From: Collinsella sp. UBA6357
GTDB taxonomy: Bacteria > Actinomycetota > Coriobacteriia > Coriobacteriales > Coriobacteriaceae
Assembly (NCBI GenBank): GCA_002437815.1
Contig: DJRP01000028.1
Coordinates: 1 to 64,000 of the forward strand
DNA: 64,000 nucleotides
Direction of reading: 5' to 3'
Shown here one piece after another: positions 16,456 to 24,733 of the stretch. A program made the translations under genes and the position numbers. Position 1 is the stretch's first letter; each line of letters opens with the position of its first letter. The notes under the pieces were generated by a model that worked only from the letters and a program-made list of their open reading frames with translations, did not search any database and was not told the DNA's origin.

Positions 16456-17589
16456 GTGGTAGATAACCAGCTCAAGGCGCCGTTTCGCGCCGATATCGTA
16501 GGCAGTTTCCTGCGCCCGCAGGCCATCAAAGAAGCCCGCGCCGCCTTTGCGGCCGGCAAGCTCGATGCAGAGGGCCTTAAAGCCGTGGAAGACGAGGCCA
16601 TCAGCGACCTTGTCGCCAAGCAGAAGGCCTCGGGCCTCAAGGTGGTGACCGACGGCGAGTTTCGCCGCAGCTATTGGCACCTCGACTTTATGTGGGGGCT
16701 GCACGGTATCGAGCGCCGTACGTCGCGTCAGGGTTATATGTTCCACGACGAGGAGACTACGGCGGATACCGCGGTCGTCACCGGGCCCATTAGCGGTGAG
16801 AACCACCCCTTCGTCAAGCACTTCAAGTTCGTGCAGGCACTTGCCGGCACGGACCATGTCGCCCGTCAGACCATCCCTGCGCCGATTCAGACGTTCTCGG
16901 AGGTCACGCTCGATCGCTGCGACGGCCAACAGGAGAGCCTGCGCGCGGTCTACGCGACCGATGAGGAGCTTGCCGATGCCATCGCTGCGGCCTATCGCAC
17001 GGTGATCGCCGATCTGTATGCCGCCGGCTGCCGCAACATCCAGTTCGACGACTGCACCTGGGGCATCTACTGCGATACCGATTTTGTCGCCAAGACCGGC
17101 ATGAACCCGGTCGATCTTAAGCATGTCTCCGAACTCGGTGTGGCGCTCAACAACGCCGCCATCGAGGGCGCGCCCGAGGATCTTGTCATCAACACGCACG
17201 TGTGCCGCGGCAACTACCACTCCACCTATGCCTTCGAGGGTGGCTACGATCCCATCGCGCCGTACCTCTTTGCGCACGAGGACGTCGATGCGTTCTATCT
17301 GGAGTTCGACACGCCGCGCGCCGGCAGCTTCGAGCCGCTTGCGCATGTGGCACCCGGCAAGAAGGTCGTGCTCGGCCTGGTGACCACCAAGGATCCGGCT
17401 CTCGAGGACGAGGACGCTGTGATCGCCCGTATCCATGAGGCCGCCAAGTACGTACCGCTCGAGAACCTGTGCCTGTCTCCGCAGTGCGGCTTTGCCAGCT
17501 GCGAGATCGGCAACAAGCTCACCGAAGACGAGCAGTGGGCCAAGATCGCACTTGTGCAGCGCGTCGCCGCAAGGGTTTGGGGTGCCTAG
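16456..17589 (+). CDS. MetE-like cobalamin-independent methyltransferase (single C-terminal-domain type)
   Basis: The 377-residue protein corresponds to the catalytic C-terminal barrel of cobalamin-independent methionine synthase, in the short YxjG/YxjH form. It has the N-terminal DGEFRRSYWHLDF segment, FDDCTWG, and the expected zinc ligands: HVCRGN (His and Cys), the glutamate of YLEFD, and the cysteine of SPQCGFAS. The usual start is GTG at 16456, supported by AAGGGA upstream. Full MetE proteins are about 750 residues, so this lacks the N-terminal half that helps bind folate. It may use a methylated corrinoid protein or another methyl donor to make methionine from homocysteine. The LysR gene lies just upstream. 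Confidence 0.87.
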   Translation: MVDNQLKAPFRADIVGSFLRPQAIKEARAAFAAGKLDAEGLKAVEDEAISDLVAKQKASGLKVVTDGEFRRSYWHLDFMWGLHGIERRTSRQGYMFHDEETTADTAVVTGPISGENHPFVKHFKFVQALAGTDHVARQTIPAPIQTFSEVTLDRCDGQQESLRAVYATDEELADAIAAAYRTVIADLYAAGCRNIQFDDCTWGIYCDTDFVAKTGMNPVDLKHVSELGVALNNAAIEGAPEDLVINTHVCRGNYHSTYAFEGGYDPIAPYLFAHEDVDAFYLEFDTPRAGSFEPLAHVAPGKKVVLGLVTTKDPALEDEDAVIARIHEAAKYVPLENLCLSPQCGFASCEIGNKLTEDEQWAKIALVQRVAARVWGA

Positions 17590-17665
17590 CGGGTTTGGCG
17601 CTGGGGCCTCGGGCCATTTGCGCGGGTCGCTATCGAAAACTCGCATACAATAGCTGGGATCGAAT

Positions 17666-17698
17666 CGCCCGGGTAGGCAAACTCGACCTGCCCGGGCG
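17666..17698 (+). other. Hairpin in the leader of the uracil permease gene
   Basis: CGCCCGGGTAGG (17666-17677) pairs with CCTGCCCGGGCG (17687-17698) with one G-U pair. It lies between the MetE-like gene and the permease gene. There is no U-run, so it is probably not a simple terminator; an mRNA-structural or attenuating role is possible. Confidence 0.4.
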
Positions 17699-17722
17699 CC
17701 CTGCTATCGAGAGAGGACCCGC

Positions 17723-19060
17723 ATGTCCCAATCCTCAACTCCGTCGCCGACCGACGCCATCTACGATGCATCGTCGCTTGGCCGTCCGCGCATGTTCGTG
17801 CTCGGCCTGCAGCACATGTTCGCGATGTTCGGCGCCACGGTGCTCGTGCCCGTGCTCACCGGGCTTTCCGTCTCGGCGACGCTGCTGTTCGCCGGAATCG
17901 GCACGCTGCTGTTCCATTTTCTGTCGCGCGGCAAGGTGCCGGCGTTTCTGGGCTCTTCGTTTGCCTTTATTGCGGGCTATGCGGCCATCGCCCCTAACGG
18001 CGAGGCGCATCTGCTGCCCTACGCCTGCCTGGGCGTCGCCTGCGCGGGCTTGCTCTATCCAGTGCTCTCCGGGCTTTTCAAGGCCTTTGGCGCCAAGCGC
18101 GTCATGCGCTTTTTCCCGCCCGTGGTGACCGGTCCCATCGTCATCTCCATCGGCCTTATCCTGGCGAGCTCGGCGATCGCCAACTGCGAGACCAACTGGC
18201 TCGTGGCCGTTATCGCCGTCGCTGTGATCGTGATCTGCAACATCTGGGGCCGCGGTATGGTCAAGATCGTGCCGATCCTGCTGGGTGTCGTGGTGAGCTA
18301 CGCCGTTGCCGCCGTGCTCGGCGAGGTCGATTTCTCCGGTGTGGCTGCCGCCCCCTGGGTGGGCCTGCCCATCGTCTGGGATAACACGGTCTTCGCGCTC
18401 TTTGGGCCCAACTTCGACGCCGGCCTCGCCACCACGGCGATCATCACCATCATGCCGCTTGCCTTCGCCACGATGATCGAGCATATCGGCGACATCTCCG
18501 CCATCAGCTCCACGTGCGAGCGCAACTACATCGCCGACCCGGGTCTGCACCGCACGCTTCTGGGCGACGGCCTCGCGACCATTTTGGCCTCGCTCTTTGG
18601 CGCGCCGGCCAATACCACCTATGGCGAGAACACCGGCGTGCTCGCTCTCACGCGCGTGTTCGACCCGCGCGTGGTGCGCATCGCCGCCGGATGCGCCATC
18701 GTGCTCTCTTTCTGCCCCAAGTTTGCGGCCGTGATCGCCGCCATGCCGGCCTGCGTCATCGGCGGCGTGTCGCTCGTGCTCTACGGCATGATCTCCGCCG
18801 TGGGCGTGCGTAACCTCATCGAGAACCAGGTCGACTTCCAGAACAACCGCAACGTGCTCGTCGCGGCACTCATCCTCGTGCTGTCGCTCGGCATCGCCTA
18901 CAGCACCGCCGGTGCCATTGCGATCACCGTCGGCGGTGTGACGATCTCGCTTTCCGGCCTTGCCGTGGGCTCGCTCGTGGGCATTGCGCTCAACGCGATT
19001 CTGCCCGGCAACGACTTTGAATTCGACACCACCGAGCTGGACGCCGCCGGTACCGAGTAG
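17723..19060 (+). CDS. uraA: Uracil/xanthine permease, NCS2 family (UraA-like)
   Basis: The 445-residue membrane protein has the NCS2 topology of about 14 segments. It opens with GLQHMFAMFGATVLVP (the QH motif in the first segment), carries AFLGSSFAFI in the third, and has TMIEHIGDISAIS, where the glutamate binds the nucleobase. The TTYGENTGVLALTRVFDP segment is also typical of uracil transporters such as UraA/PyrP. It imports uracil or a related base in symport with protons. The ATG follows GAGAGG. It ends 70 bp before repeat copy B. Confidence 0.9.
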   Translation: MSQSSTPSPTDAIYDASSLGRPRMFVLGLQHMFAMFGATVLVPVLTGLSVSATLLFAGIGTLLFHFLSRGKVPAFLGSSFAFIAGYAAIAPNGEAHLLPYACLGVACAGLLYPVLSGLFKAFGAKRVMRFFPPVVTGPIVISIGLILASSAIANCETNWLVAVIAVAVIVICNIWGRGMVKIVPILLGVVVSYAVAAVLGEVDFSGVAAAPWVGLPIVWDNTVFALFGPNFDAGLATTAIITIMPLAFATMIEHIGDISAISSTCERNYIADPGLHRTLLGDGLATILASLFGAPANTTYGENTGVLALTRVFDPRVVRIAAGCAIVLSFCPKFAAVIAAMPACVIGGVSLVLYGMISAVGVRNLIENQVDFQNNRNVLVAALILVLSLGIAYSTAGAIAITVGGVTISLSGLAVGSLVGIALNAILPGNDFEFDTTELDAAGTE

Positions 19061-19129
19061 CGGCGTTGCCAGAGGCTCAGAATACCGCCTCATCTGCCTC
19101 AGCTGAGGTGCCTTTGGGCGCCTCTGCAC

Positions 19130-19252
19130 CGTTATGTGTAGGTAATAGTGAAAGCCCCAGGTATACGAGTTAATCGAAGCTCGTTTACCTGGGGTTTTGT
19201 TGTTCGGGATGATCGGTCTACTTGAAGAATCGAGATTGACCTACACATAACG
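19130..19252 (-). repeat. MITE-like 122-bp repeat, copy B
   Basis: The element runs from CGTTATGTGTAGGT to ACCTACACATAACG, with an internal CCCCAGGTAAACG motif on the minus strand at the position of TTTCCGCAGG in copy A. It lies between the convergent uracil permease and esterase genes. It contains no coding sequence. An internal stem (CCCCAGGTATACGAG with its complement) gives a second level of folding. Confidence 0.85.
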
Positions 19253-19299
19253 TTATTTTGAATCGCGGCGTTCGGCCGTTTACCTTGTTTGGAGCTGTT

Positions 19300-19974
19300 T
19301 TATCGCTCGAGAATCCACTTGATACCGCGGGCCATGCGCAAATCGGTCTCGGCAAAGTGGTTGCCGGGGTTGAGCTCGAGGGTCGTATCGATGCCGCGAT
19401 CGTGCAGCAGCTTCTCCATCGCGCGGGTATCGTCAAGGACGTGGCGCATCATGCGGTTGGGTGTCTTGGACTCCTTCTTGCCGAGCGAGAGGTAGACGGA
19501 CTGGGGGCTGCCCGCGCACGGCGTCTTTGCGGTGCGGTCGACAAAGTTGGGAAACCACAGCGACCCCGAGGCGCTCGCGGCGCGACCGAACGCATCTGTC
19601 TGCCAGAGCGACCATAGGGCGAAGAGCCCGGCGAGCGAGTAACCGGCGATGCCGCGCCAGGCGGGCGGCACGGGGAGCGATGCCTCGGCCTCGGGCACGA
19701 TTCGGCCGACTAACTCATCCAGATACACGAAGGCGCCGCCAGCAAAGGGTTCGGAATCGCGCATCGTACCGTCACACTCCCAAGGGCTGAGCTCGCAGTT
19801 CCAATCGAGACCGCCGATCGTCACCAGTACAAACGGCGGACAGTCGAGCTCTTGGCAAGCGGCCCATACATCGCTTCCGTTGCCTTGGAACACGTTGAGG
19901 TAGATGACTGGCAGGGAAGCGCTATGGGCGCTGGGGCTTTGGGGTTTCCAGATCGTGACCGTCTTCTTGTTCAT
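19300..19974 (-). CDS. Alpha/beta-hydrolase (putative esterase)
   Basis: The 224-residue protein has the alpha/beta-hydrolase pattern of the IroE/COG2819 esterase group. An N-terminal VIYLNVFQGNG strand carries the oxyanion region, GYSLAG holds the nucleophilic serine (G-x-S-x-G), and ELNPGNHFAE near the C-terminus supplies the likely catalytic histidine. No signal peptide is visible, so it is probably cytoplasmic. It is the downstream neighbour of the HxlR regulator in the same direction (43-bp gap) and may be co-transcribed. Substrate unknown. Confidence 0.8.
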   Translation of the reverse strand: MNKKTVTIWKPQSPSAHSASLPVIYLNVFQGNGSDVWAACQELDCPPFVLVTIGGLDWNCELSPWECDGTMRDSEPFAGGAFVYLDELVGRIVPEAEASLPVPPAWRGIAGYSLAGLFALWSLWQTDAFGRAASASGSLWFPNFVDRTAKTPCAGSPQSVYLSLGKKESKTPNRMMRHVLDDTRAMEKLLHDRGIDTTLELNPGNHFAETDLRMARGIKWILER

Positions 19975-20017
19975 CGAACAATCCTCTCGCAGGAAGCGTC
20001 AACCCCATGAGGGGCTT

Positions 20018-20422
20018 TTATTCGGGTTGGCCCGACCCATTGGCCGTACCATAATCGCATAGTTGGCACTGGCGCGGCGCATCGGCGGTGACCTCGCGGT
20101 GGAACATGCCGGCCCAGTGGCAGATGCTTTGCAGAATCGGCACGACGGAGTCGCCCTTGGGTGTGAGGGAGTATTCGACGCGGGGCGGGATCTCGTCGTA
20201 GCTGTGACGTGCGACCAGCTCGTCTGCGATCAGTTCCTTGAGCGAGCTCGAGAGCACGGCGTCCGAGATATTGGTCATCTCGTTTCTCAGCTCGCTGTAG
20301 CGTAGCGTTTTCTTGGCTGCAAGCACGCAGATGATGCGCGATTTCCAACGGCCGCCAAATACATCGAGTCCGTATTCGAGCGGGCAGCGGATATCCTTTT
20401 CGAGTTTTCGTCTATGCGGCAT
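20018..20422 (-). CDS. HxlR-family transcriptional regulator
   Basis: The 134-residue winged-helix protein has the HxlR hallmarks: CPLEYGLDVFGGRWKSRIICVL, LRYSELRNEMTNISDAVLSSSLKELIADELVAR and EYSLTPKG. The CPLEYG cysteine is the redox- or aldehyde-reactive cysteine seen in many members. The start at 20422 has GGGAGG 6 nt upstream. A perfect CGTATCGT/ACGATACG palindrome just upstream is the probable autoregulatory operator. It is divergent from a small monooxygenase-fold gene, a common HxlR arrangement. Confidence 0.88.
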   Translation of the reverse strand: MPHRRKLEKDIRCPLEYGLDVFGGRWKSRIICVLAAKKTLRYSELRNEMTNISDAVLSSSLKELIADELVARHSYDEIPPRVEYSLTPKGDSVVPILQSICHWAGMFHREVTADAPRQCQLCDYGTANGSGQPE

Positions 20423-20431
20423 GGTCCCTCC

Positions 20432-20457
20432 CGTATCGTGTTTCACTTTACGATACG
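20432..20457. promoter_or_regulatory. Palindromic operator upstream of the HxlR gene
   Basis: CGTATCGT and ACGATACG are perfect 8-bp inverted arms separated by 10 nt, only 10 bp upstream of the HxlR start codon. Position and symmetry suit binding of the dimeric HxlR regulator. Confidence 0.5.
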
Positions 20458-20633
20458 GATGCAATGTACCTATACGCAAGTAGCTAAGGGCAAGATGAGT
20501 CGCTTATGTTTTGCCCCATATCTTATGTTTGACGCGTTGCTTGCCTATTTTGAGTGGTGCGGGGCGGATCCGTTACCACCGTCCCGCGCAGGTGCGCCGG
20601 CATGGGCCGGTGTCATGAAGGAAAGGAAAGACC

Positions 20634-20924
20634 ATGCAGGTCAAAGCGTATCTTCAGGTCATCATGACCATTGACCCCGAGAACCGTGCGGCCGCGGCCA
20701 AGGTGTACAGCGACTACCGCCAGCCGTTCCTGGACACCATCGAGGGCGCCCTCACCAAGGAGTGCCTCGTGCGCGACGAGGACGTGCAGGTGATTCACGG
20801 CTTCGATTCCATGGAGCACGCCAAAGCCTATTTGGACACCGAGCTCTTTAAGACCAAGGTCGCTTCGGGTCTTCAGCCCACGTGGGCAGCCGATCCCGAT
20901 ATCCGCTTCTATGAGGTGCTGTAA
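20634..20924 (+). CDS. Small ferredoxin-fold (ABM/EthD-like) protein
   Basis: This 96-residue protein starts MQVKAYLQVIMTIDPENRAAAAKVYSDYRQPFLDTIEGALTKE and ends IRFYEVL. Its length and beta-alpha-beta pattern suggest a dimeric antibiotic-biosynthesis-monooxygenase-like fold of the DUF/ABM group. The ATG is preceded by GAAAGGAAAG. It is transcribed divergently from the HxlR regulator, which suggests regulation by it in response to a small electrophile or quinone. No catalytic residue can be assigned, and the name is given from fold resemblance only. Confidence 0.6.
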   Translation: MQVKAYLQVIMTIDPENRAAAAKVYSDYRQPFLDTIEGALTKECLVRDEDVQVIHGFDSMEHAKAYLDTELFKTKVASGLQPTWAADPDIRFYEVL

Positions 20925-21015
20925 TAGGGTATCGTTTGCGGTCAAACGACGGCGCGTCCGATGGCGTGCGAGGGGTCGTCTACGGGCGGCCCTTTTTCGT
21001 ATGGAAGGAATGGTT

Positions 21016-21429
21016 ATGGATATCGAATATACAGACGAGAAACGGTTCACGGTCGAGGATGTCGAGCGCCTGTTCACATCGGTGGGCTGGGTTTCGGGTA
21101 CGTTCCCACATCGTCTGCACAAGGCGCTCATGGGCTCTTCGACGGTGTTCACGGCATGGGATGAGGATCGCCTTGTCGGTCTGGTTCGCGTGCTCGATGA
21201 CGGCGAGATGACCGCCTACATGCACTACGTGCTCGTGGACCCCGCCTACCATGGACACGGTATCGCGAGCGTGCTCGTCAACATGGTCAAGGATCGCTAT
21301 CGCGACTATCTCTATATCGAGGTCATGCCCGAGGAGAGCAAGAATGCCTCGTTCTATGAGCGCTTCGGCTTTACGGTTATGCCTGACGGCGTGGCGATGC
21401 AGATCGTGAATCCGGCGTTTGCCGATTAA
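21016..21429 (+). CDS. GNAT-family N-acetyltransferase
   Basis: The 137-residue protein contains the GNAT core: AWDEDRLVGLVRVLDDGEMTAYMHYVLVDPAYHGHGIASVLVNMV, with the acetyl-CoA pyrophosphate loop in HGHGIA, followed by SKNASFYERFGF near the C-terminus. It acetylates an amine or amino acid of unknown identity. The start at 21016 is chosen because GGAAGGA lies 6 nt upstream; alternative in-frame ATGs at 21001 and 21010 have no good site. A strong bidirectional terminator follows. Confidence 0.87.
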   Translation: MDIEYTDEKRFTVEDVERLFTSVGWVSGTFPHRLHKALMGSSTVFTAWDEDRLVGLVRVLDDGEMTAYMHYVLVDPAYHGHGIASVLVNMVKDRYRDYLYIEVMPEESKNASFYERFGFTVMPDGVAMQIVNPAFAD

Positions 21430-21448
21430 GTCCAAAACCTCGATCGAT

Positions 21449-21499
21449 GCAAAAAGGCGCGGGGCCGCAGCTCGATGGCTGCGACCCCGCGCCTTTTGC
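21449..21499. terminator. Bidirectional terminator between the GNAT and NCS2 permease genes
   Basis: A near-perfect hairpin with arms of about 21 bp, GCAAAAAGGCGCGGGGCCGC and its complement, ends in TTTTGC on the plus strand and in TTTTTGC on the minus strand. It serves both convergent genes. Confidence 0.85.
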
Positions 21500-21541
21500 G
21501 ATATGAATCGGTTGCGTCGATTCCGCGTCGATTCCGCGTCG

Positions 21542-22852
21542 CTACGCCACGAGGAAGTAGACGAGGAACGCGAGCGAGGCGACCCACATAAGCGGCTTGA
21601 TCTTGCCGGCCTCGCCCTTAAAGATGGCGACGACCACGTAGGCGATGAAGCCCAGACCGATACCGGCGGAGATGGAATAGGTCATGGGAACGCCGGCGAC
21701 GATCATGAACGCCGGGAAGCCGTCGGAGATGCTCGACCAATCGATCTCGGTGACCTCGCTCATCATGAGGTAGCCGACGTAGACGAGGGCGCCACAGGTG
21801 GCAGCGCTCGACACGACGGACACGACGGGCGAGAAGAACGCCGCGATGATGAACAGCACGCCGGTGGTGATGGACGTGAGGCCCGTGCGGCCGCCGTCGG
21901 CAGCGCCGGAGGTGGACTCGACAAACGTTGTGATGGAGGAAACGCCCATGAAGCCGCCCACCGCGGCGGCGGCGGAGTCGACGACGAGGATCTCTTTGAT
22001 GTTCTCGACGTTGCCATCCTCGGTGAGGAACTCGCCCTGCTTGGCGACGGCCATGGCGGTGCCCATGGTGTCGAAGAAGTCACTCATGAGCAACGAGAAC
22101 GAGATGACGAGCAGCGTCGGGTCGGTGAGGACCTTGACGATGGCGAACGTGCCGGAGCTTTGATCGAAGGGGCCGCCGATGCTTGAGAAGTCGAGCGGCG
22201 CGACGATGCCAGACGGCGCCTGGGTGACGCCCAGGGGGATACCGGTGATGACGGCGACGATGATGCCGATCAAAAGCGAGCCGGGGACGTTGCGACAGGC
22301 CAGCGCCACGGTCACCACGATGGAGATAATGCCCACGATAAAGGTGGGGGAGGAGATATCGCCGAGGCCGATGATCGTTCCGTTGCCGGCGGTGATGATG
22401 CCGGCGTCGGCGAGGCCGATCATGGCGACGAACAGGCCCAGGCCCACGGAGATGGCATGGCGAAGCACCACGGGAATGGCGTCCATGATGGCCTCGCGCA
22501 GACCGCAGACGACGAGCAGCAGGATGACGATGCCCTCGAGGAAGATGACGCTCATCGCGATGTGCCAGTCACCGCCGCAGACGGTGGTGGTGATACCGGC
22601 GATCATGGCGTTGACACCCAGGCCCGACGCGCATGCGAGCGGGCGGTTGGCGAAGACGCCCATAAGGATCGTCATGATTCCCGCGCCGAGGCACGTCGCG
22701 CAAGCGAGCGCGCCGGCGTCGATGCCCGCCGCGGAGAGCACCGCGGGGTTGACGGCGATGATGTAGGCCATCGCCAAAAACGTGGTCAGGCCCGCGCGAA
22801 GCTCGGTTCCCACCGAGGACTTGCGCTCACTGATGTGAAATAGTTCGTCCAT
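21542..22852 (-). CDS. NCS2 purine permease (AzgA/PbuG type)
   Basis: The 436-residue membrane protein has the hypoxanthine/guanine/adenine permease pattern: RAGLTTFLAMAYIIAVNPAVLSAAG in the first segment, LACASGLGVNAMIA, and SVITTFVESTSGAADGGRTGLTSITTG toward the C-terminus, the usual AzgA/PbuG signature. It should import purine bases by proton symport. The start at 22852 is downstream of GGGAAGGGA; the longer open frame adds residues that do not resemble the family. No purine riboswitch is recognisable in its leader. Confidence 0.88.
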   Translation of the reverse strand: MDELFHISERKSSVGTELRAGLTTFLAMAYIIAVNPAVLSAAGIDAGALACATCLGAGIMTILMGVFANRPLACASGLGVNAMIAGITTTVCGGDWHIAMSVIFLEGIVILLLVVCGLREAIMDAIPVVLRHAISVGLGLFVAMIGLADAGIITAGNGTIIGLGDISSPTFIVGIISIVVTVALACRNVPGSLLIGIIVAVITGIPLGVTQAPSGIVAPLDFSSIGGPFDQSSGTFAIVKVLTDPTLLVISFSLLMSDFFDTMGTAMAVAKQGEFLTEDGNVENIKEILVVDSAAAAVGGFMGVSSITTFVESTSGAADGGRTGLTSITTGVLFIIAAFFSPVVSVVSSAATCGALVYVGYLMMSEVTEIDWSSISDGFPAFMIVAGVPMTYSISAGIGLGFIAYVVVAIFKGEAGKIKPLMWVASLAFLVYFLVA

Positions 22853-23051
22853 GAAATCCCTTCCCTTTTTCGGCCCCGAGTTTAGGCCGAGCATTGAAAC
22901 GAACTTCCCCACTATATCGCGGGCGGGGGTTGTTTTCACCCTACATGTCGGGGTTCGATAGTTTGTAACGTGTGAGCGGTGACTTTTGGGGGCGAGGACC
23001 CGCGCCTACCGTATACTGGGTGGGCTATCGATATACGTTTGGAGGAAACCC

Positions 23052-23471
23052 ATGATCAAGGAGCTTTGCCGCGACGAGGCCATCCTGTCCCAGCGCTGCG
23101 AAAACGCCACGCCCGAGGACGAGGCCGTCGCCCAGGATCTCATCGACACCATCAAGTCGCTCGACGATGCCGGCTGCCTGGCCGCCAACCAGATCGGCGT
23201 GACCAAGAAGGTCTGCGTCTACCTTGACGACAACGGCGAGCCGCACGTGCTCTACAACCCCCGTCTGGTCTTTGGCCTGGGGGCCAGCAAGATGGAGGAG
23301 AGCTGCCTCACGTGCGACGAGATCACCAAGTCCACGCGCTACATCAAGTGCAAGATCGCGTTTGACGAGCTCGTCGACGGCGCGTTCAAGGAGCGTCGTC
23401 GCGATTACGCCGGCTTCGAGGCGCAGATGATTCAGCACATGATCGATCACTGCGCAGGCAAGCTGGTTTAG
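23052..23471 (+). CDS. Peptide deformylase-like protein with altered metal motif
   Basis: The 139-residue protein has the deformylase layout, with GCLAANQIGV (motif 1, Gln 47 present), EESCLT at 82-87 in place of EGCLS, and QMIQHMIDH at the C-terminus. In true deformylases the third motif is HExxH; here the glutamate that polarises the water is methionine (HMIDH, Met 130). The histidines and Cys 85 could still bind metal, but normal deformylase activity is doubtful. The other deformylase in the window, at 39020-39430, has HEIDH. The ATG follows TTTGGAGGAAAC. It may be a regulator, a cofactor-poor paralogue or a decoy. Confidence 0.8.
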   Translation: MIKELCRDEAILSQRCENATPEDEAVAQDLIDTIKSLDDAGCLAANQIGVTKKVCVYLDDNGEPHVLYNPRLVFGLGASKMEESCLTCDEITKSTRYIKCKIAFDELVDGAFKERRRDYAGFEAQMIQHMIDHCAGKLV

Positions 23472-23545
23472 TCTGGGACGCTGAGGCACCCAACCTCGGC
23501 GTCCCGGACGCGGTGACGCGGATGCGCGGTGCTCATTGTGTTTTG

Positions 23546-23585
23546 GCCGGGCATGACGTTCTTGTCATGTCCGGCTTTCTTTGTT
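23546..23585 (+). terminator. Terminator after the deformylase-like gene
   Basis: GCCGGGCATGAC (23546-23557) pairs with GTCATGTCCGGC (23564-23575), followed by TTTCTTTGTTT. An earlier hairpin with near-complementary arms GGGACGCTGAGG and CCTCGGCGTCCC lies at 23475-23505. Confidence 0.75.
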
Positions 23586-23648
23586 TATGGGCACGCGGGC
23601 TGGACACAATGTGAGTGCTTGCAGACAACGTTCCTTTAGGAGGATGCC

Positions 23649-24614
23649 ATGTGCACCAGCATCAGATTCTCGGATGATTCCGGACATATGTATCTCGGCC
23701 GCAATCTCGATTGGAGCTTCGGTTACGGCGAGAAGGTCCGTATCACGCCCAAGGGCTTTCCCATCCCGTATTCGTATATCGATGACGCTCCCGCCGCGCA
23801 TGCGGTGATCGGCATGTGCATCGATTACAAGAACTATCCCCTGTATTTCGATTGCGGCAACGATGCCGGTCTCGCCGTTGCAGGGCTCAACTTTCCCGGA
23901 TACGCCGAGTACGCCCCGCGCGCGGTCGAGGGCAAGACCAACATCGCAGCCTATGAGTTTCCGCTTTGGATCGCCGCGACGTTCTCGACGGTCGACGAGG
24001 CCGAGGCGGCGTTGCGCGGTGCGGCCATCGTCGCCAAGTCGGCGGGGGAGGGCCTTGGCGTGTCGCTTTTGCACTGGATTATCGGAGACGCGAACCGCAG
24101 CATCGTCGTCGAGATGATGGCCGACGGCCTCCACATCTACGATGATCCGGTCGATACGCTTGCCAACCAGCCCACGTTTCCCTGGCACATGGAGAACCTC
24201 CGCAACTACATCACGGCGTCGAGCGACTTTCCGCAGGATGCAAGCTGGCGCAGCGCCGAGCTCAAGCCCTATGGTGCCGGTGCCGGCATGCGTGGCATCC
24301 CGGGCGACTGCTACTCCACGAGCCGATTCGTGAAGGCCGCCTACCTCAACGCCAACTATCCGCAAAAGGATACCGAGGCCCAGAACGTGATCCGTATGTT
24401 CCGTTCGCTCGAGGGCGTGGCGATGGTCGAGGGTGCGTCCAAGATGGGAGACGGTAAGTTCGAGAAGACCGTCTACACCGGATGCTTTAGCGGTCGCACG
24501 GGCAACTATTACTACGCGACCTACGACGATCCGGCGATTCGCTACGTAGGCCTTGCCGATGCCGAAGGAGCCGATTCCACCAAGCTCGTGTGCCCGGAGC
24601 CTCGTTTGCGTTAG
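23649..24614 (+). CDS. bsh: Choloylglycine hydrolase (bile salt hydrolase)
   Basis: The 321-residue Ntn-hydrolase has the processed N-terminal cysteine (MCTSIRF, Cys 2) that acts as the nucleophile, plus the conserved GRNLDW segment (Arg 18, Asp 21), Asn 81 in LNFPGY, NQPTFPWHMENLRNY and STSRFVK, the usual Arg of bile salt hydrolases. It cleaves glycine or taurine from conjugated bile acids, the first step of gut bile acid transformation. The related penicillin V acylases share the fold, so substrate preference is inferred from NQPTF and overall likeness. No signal peptide is present, so the enzyme acts in the cytoplasm. The ATG follows TTAGGAGG. Confidence 0.92.
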   Translation: MCTSIRFSDDSGHMYLGRNLDWSFGYGEKVRITPKGFPIPYSYIDDAPAAHAVIGMCIDYKNYPLYFDCGNDAGLAVAGLNFPGYAEYAPRAVEGKTNIAAYEFPLWIAATFSTVDEAEAALRGAAIVAKSAGEGLGVSLLHWIIGDANRSIVVEMMADGLHIYDDPVDTLANQPTFPWHMENLRNYITASSDFPQDASWRSAELKPYGAGAGMRGIPGDCYSTSRFVKAAYLNANYPQKDTEAQNVIRMFRSLEGVAMVEGASKMGDGKFEKTVYTGCFSGRTGNYYYATYDDPAIRYVGLADAEGADSTKLVCPEPRLR

Positions 24615-24660
24615 GGCGGAGAAGGCCGTCTGCGCCGCCCCGGTTGACGCTTCACAACAA

Positions 24661-24707
24661 GCAAAGCGCCCCGGAACCGCTATCGATAGCGGTTCCGGGG
24701 CGCTTGC
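24661..24707. terminator. Bidirectional terminator between bsh and kup
   Basis: A nearly perfect hairpin of more than 20 bp (GCGCCCCGGAACCGCTATCGA and its complement) separates the convergent bsh and kup genes, with a GCAAAG / CTTGC flank and no long U-run. Confidence 0.7.
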
Positions 24708-24733
24708 GTGACAGGTGGCTTATGCCGTCAGGG

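Noticed and set aside
17697..17722. Possible PyrR-binding loop (ATCGAGAGAGG) before the uracil permease gene
   Set aside because: The flanking bases do not form the required stem, so the likeness is probably due to the GAGAGG ribosome site.
22853..23051. Possible purine riboswitch before the NCS2 permease
   Set aside because: No conserved core elements of the purine aptamer are present on the minus strand.
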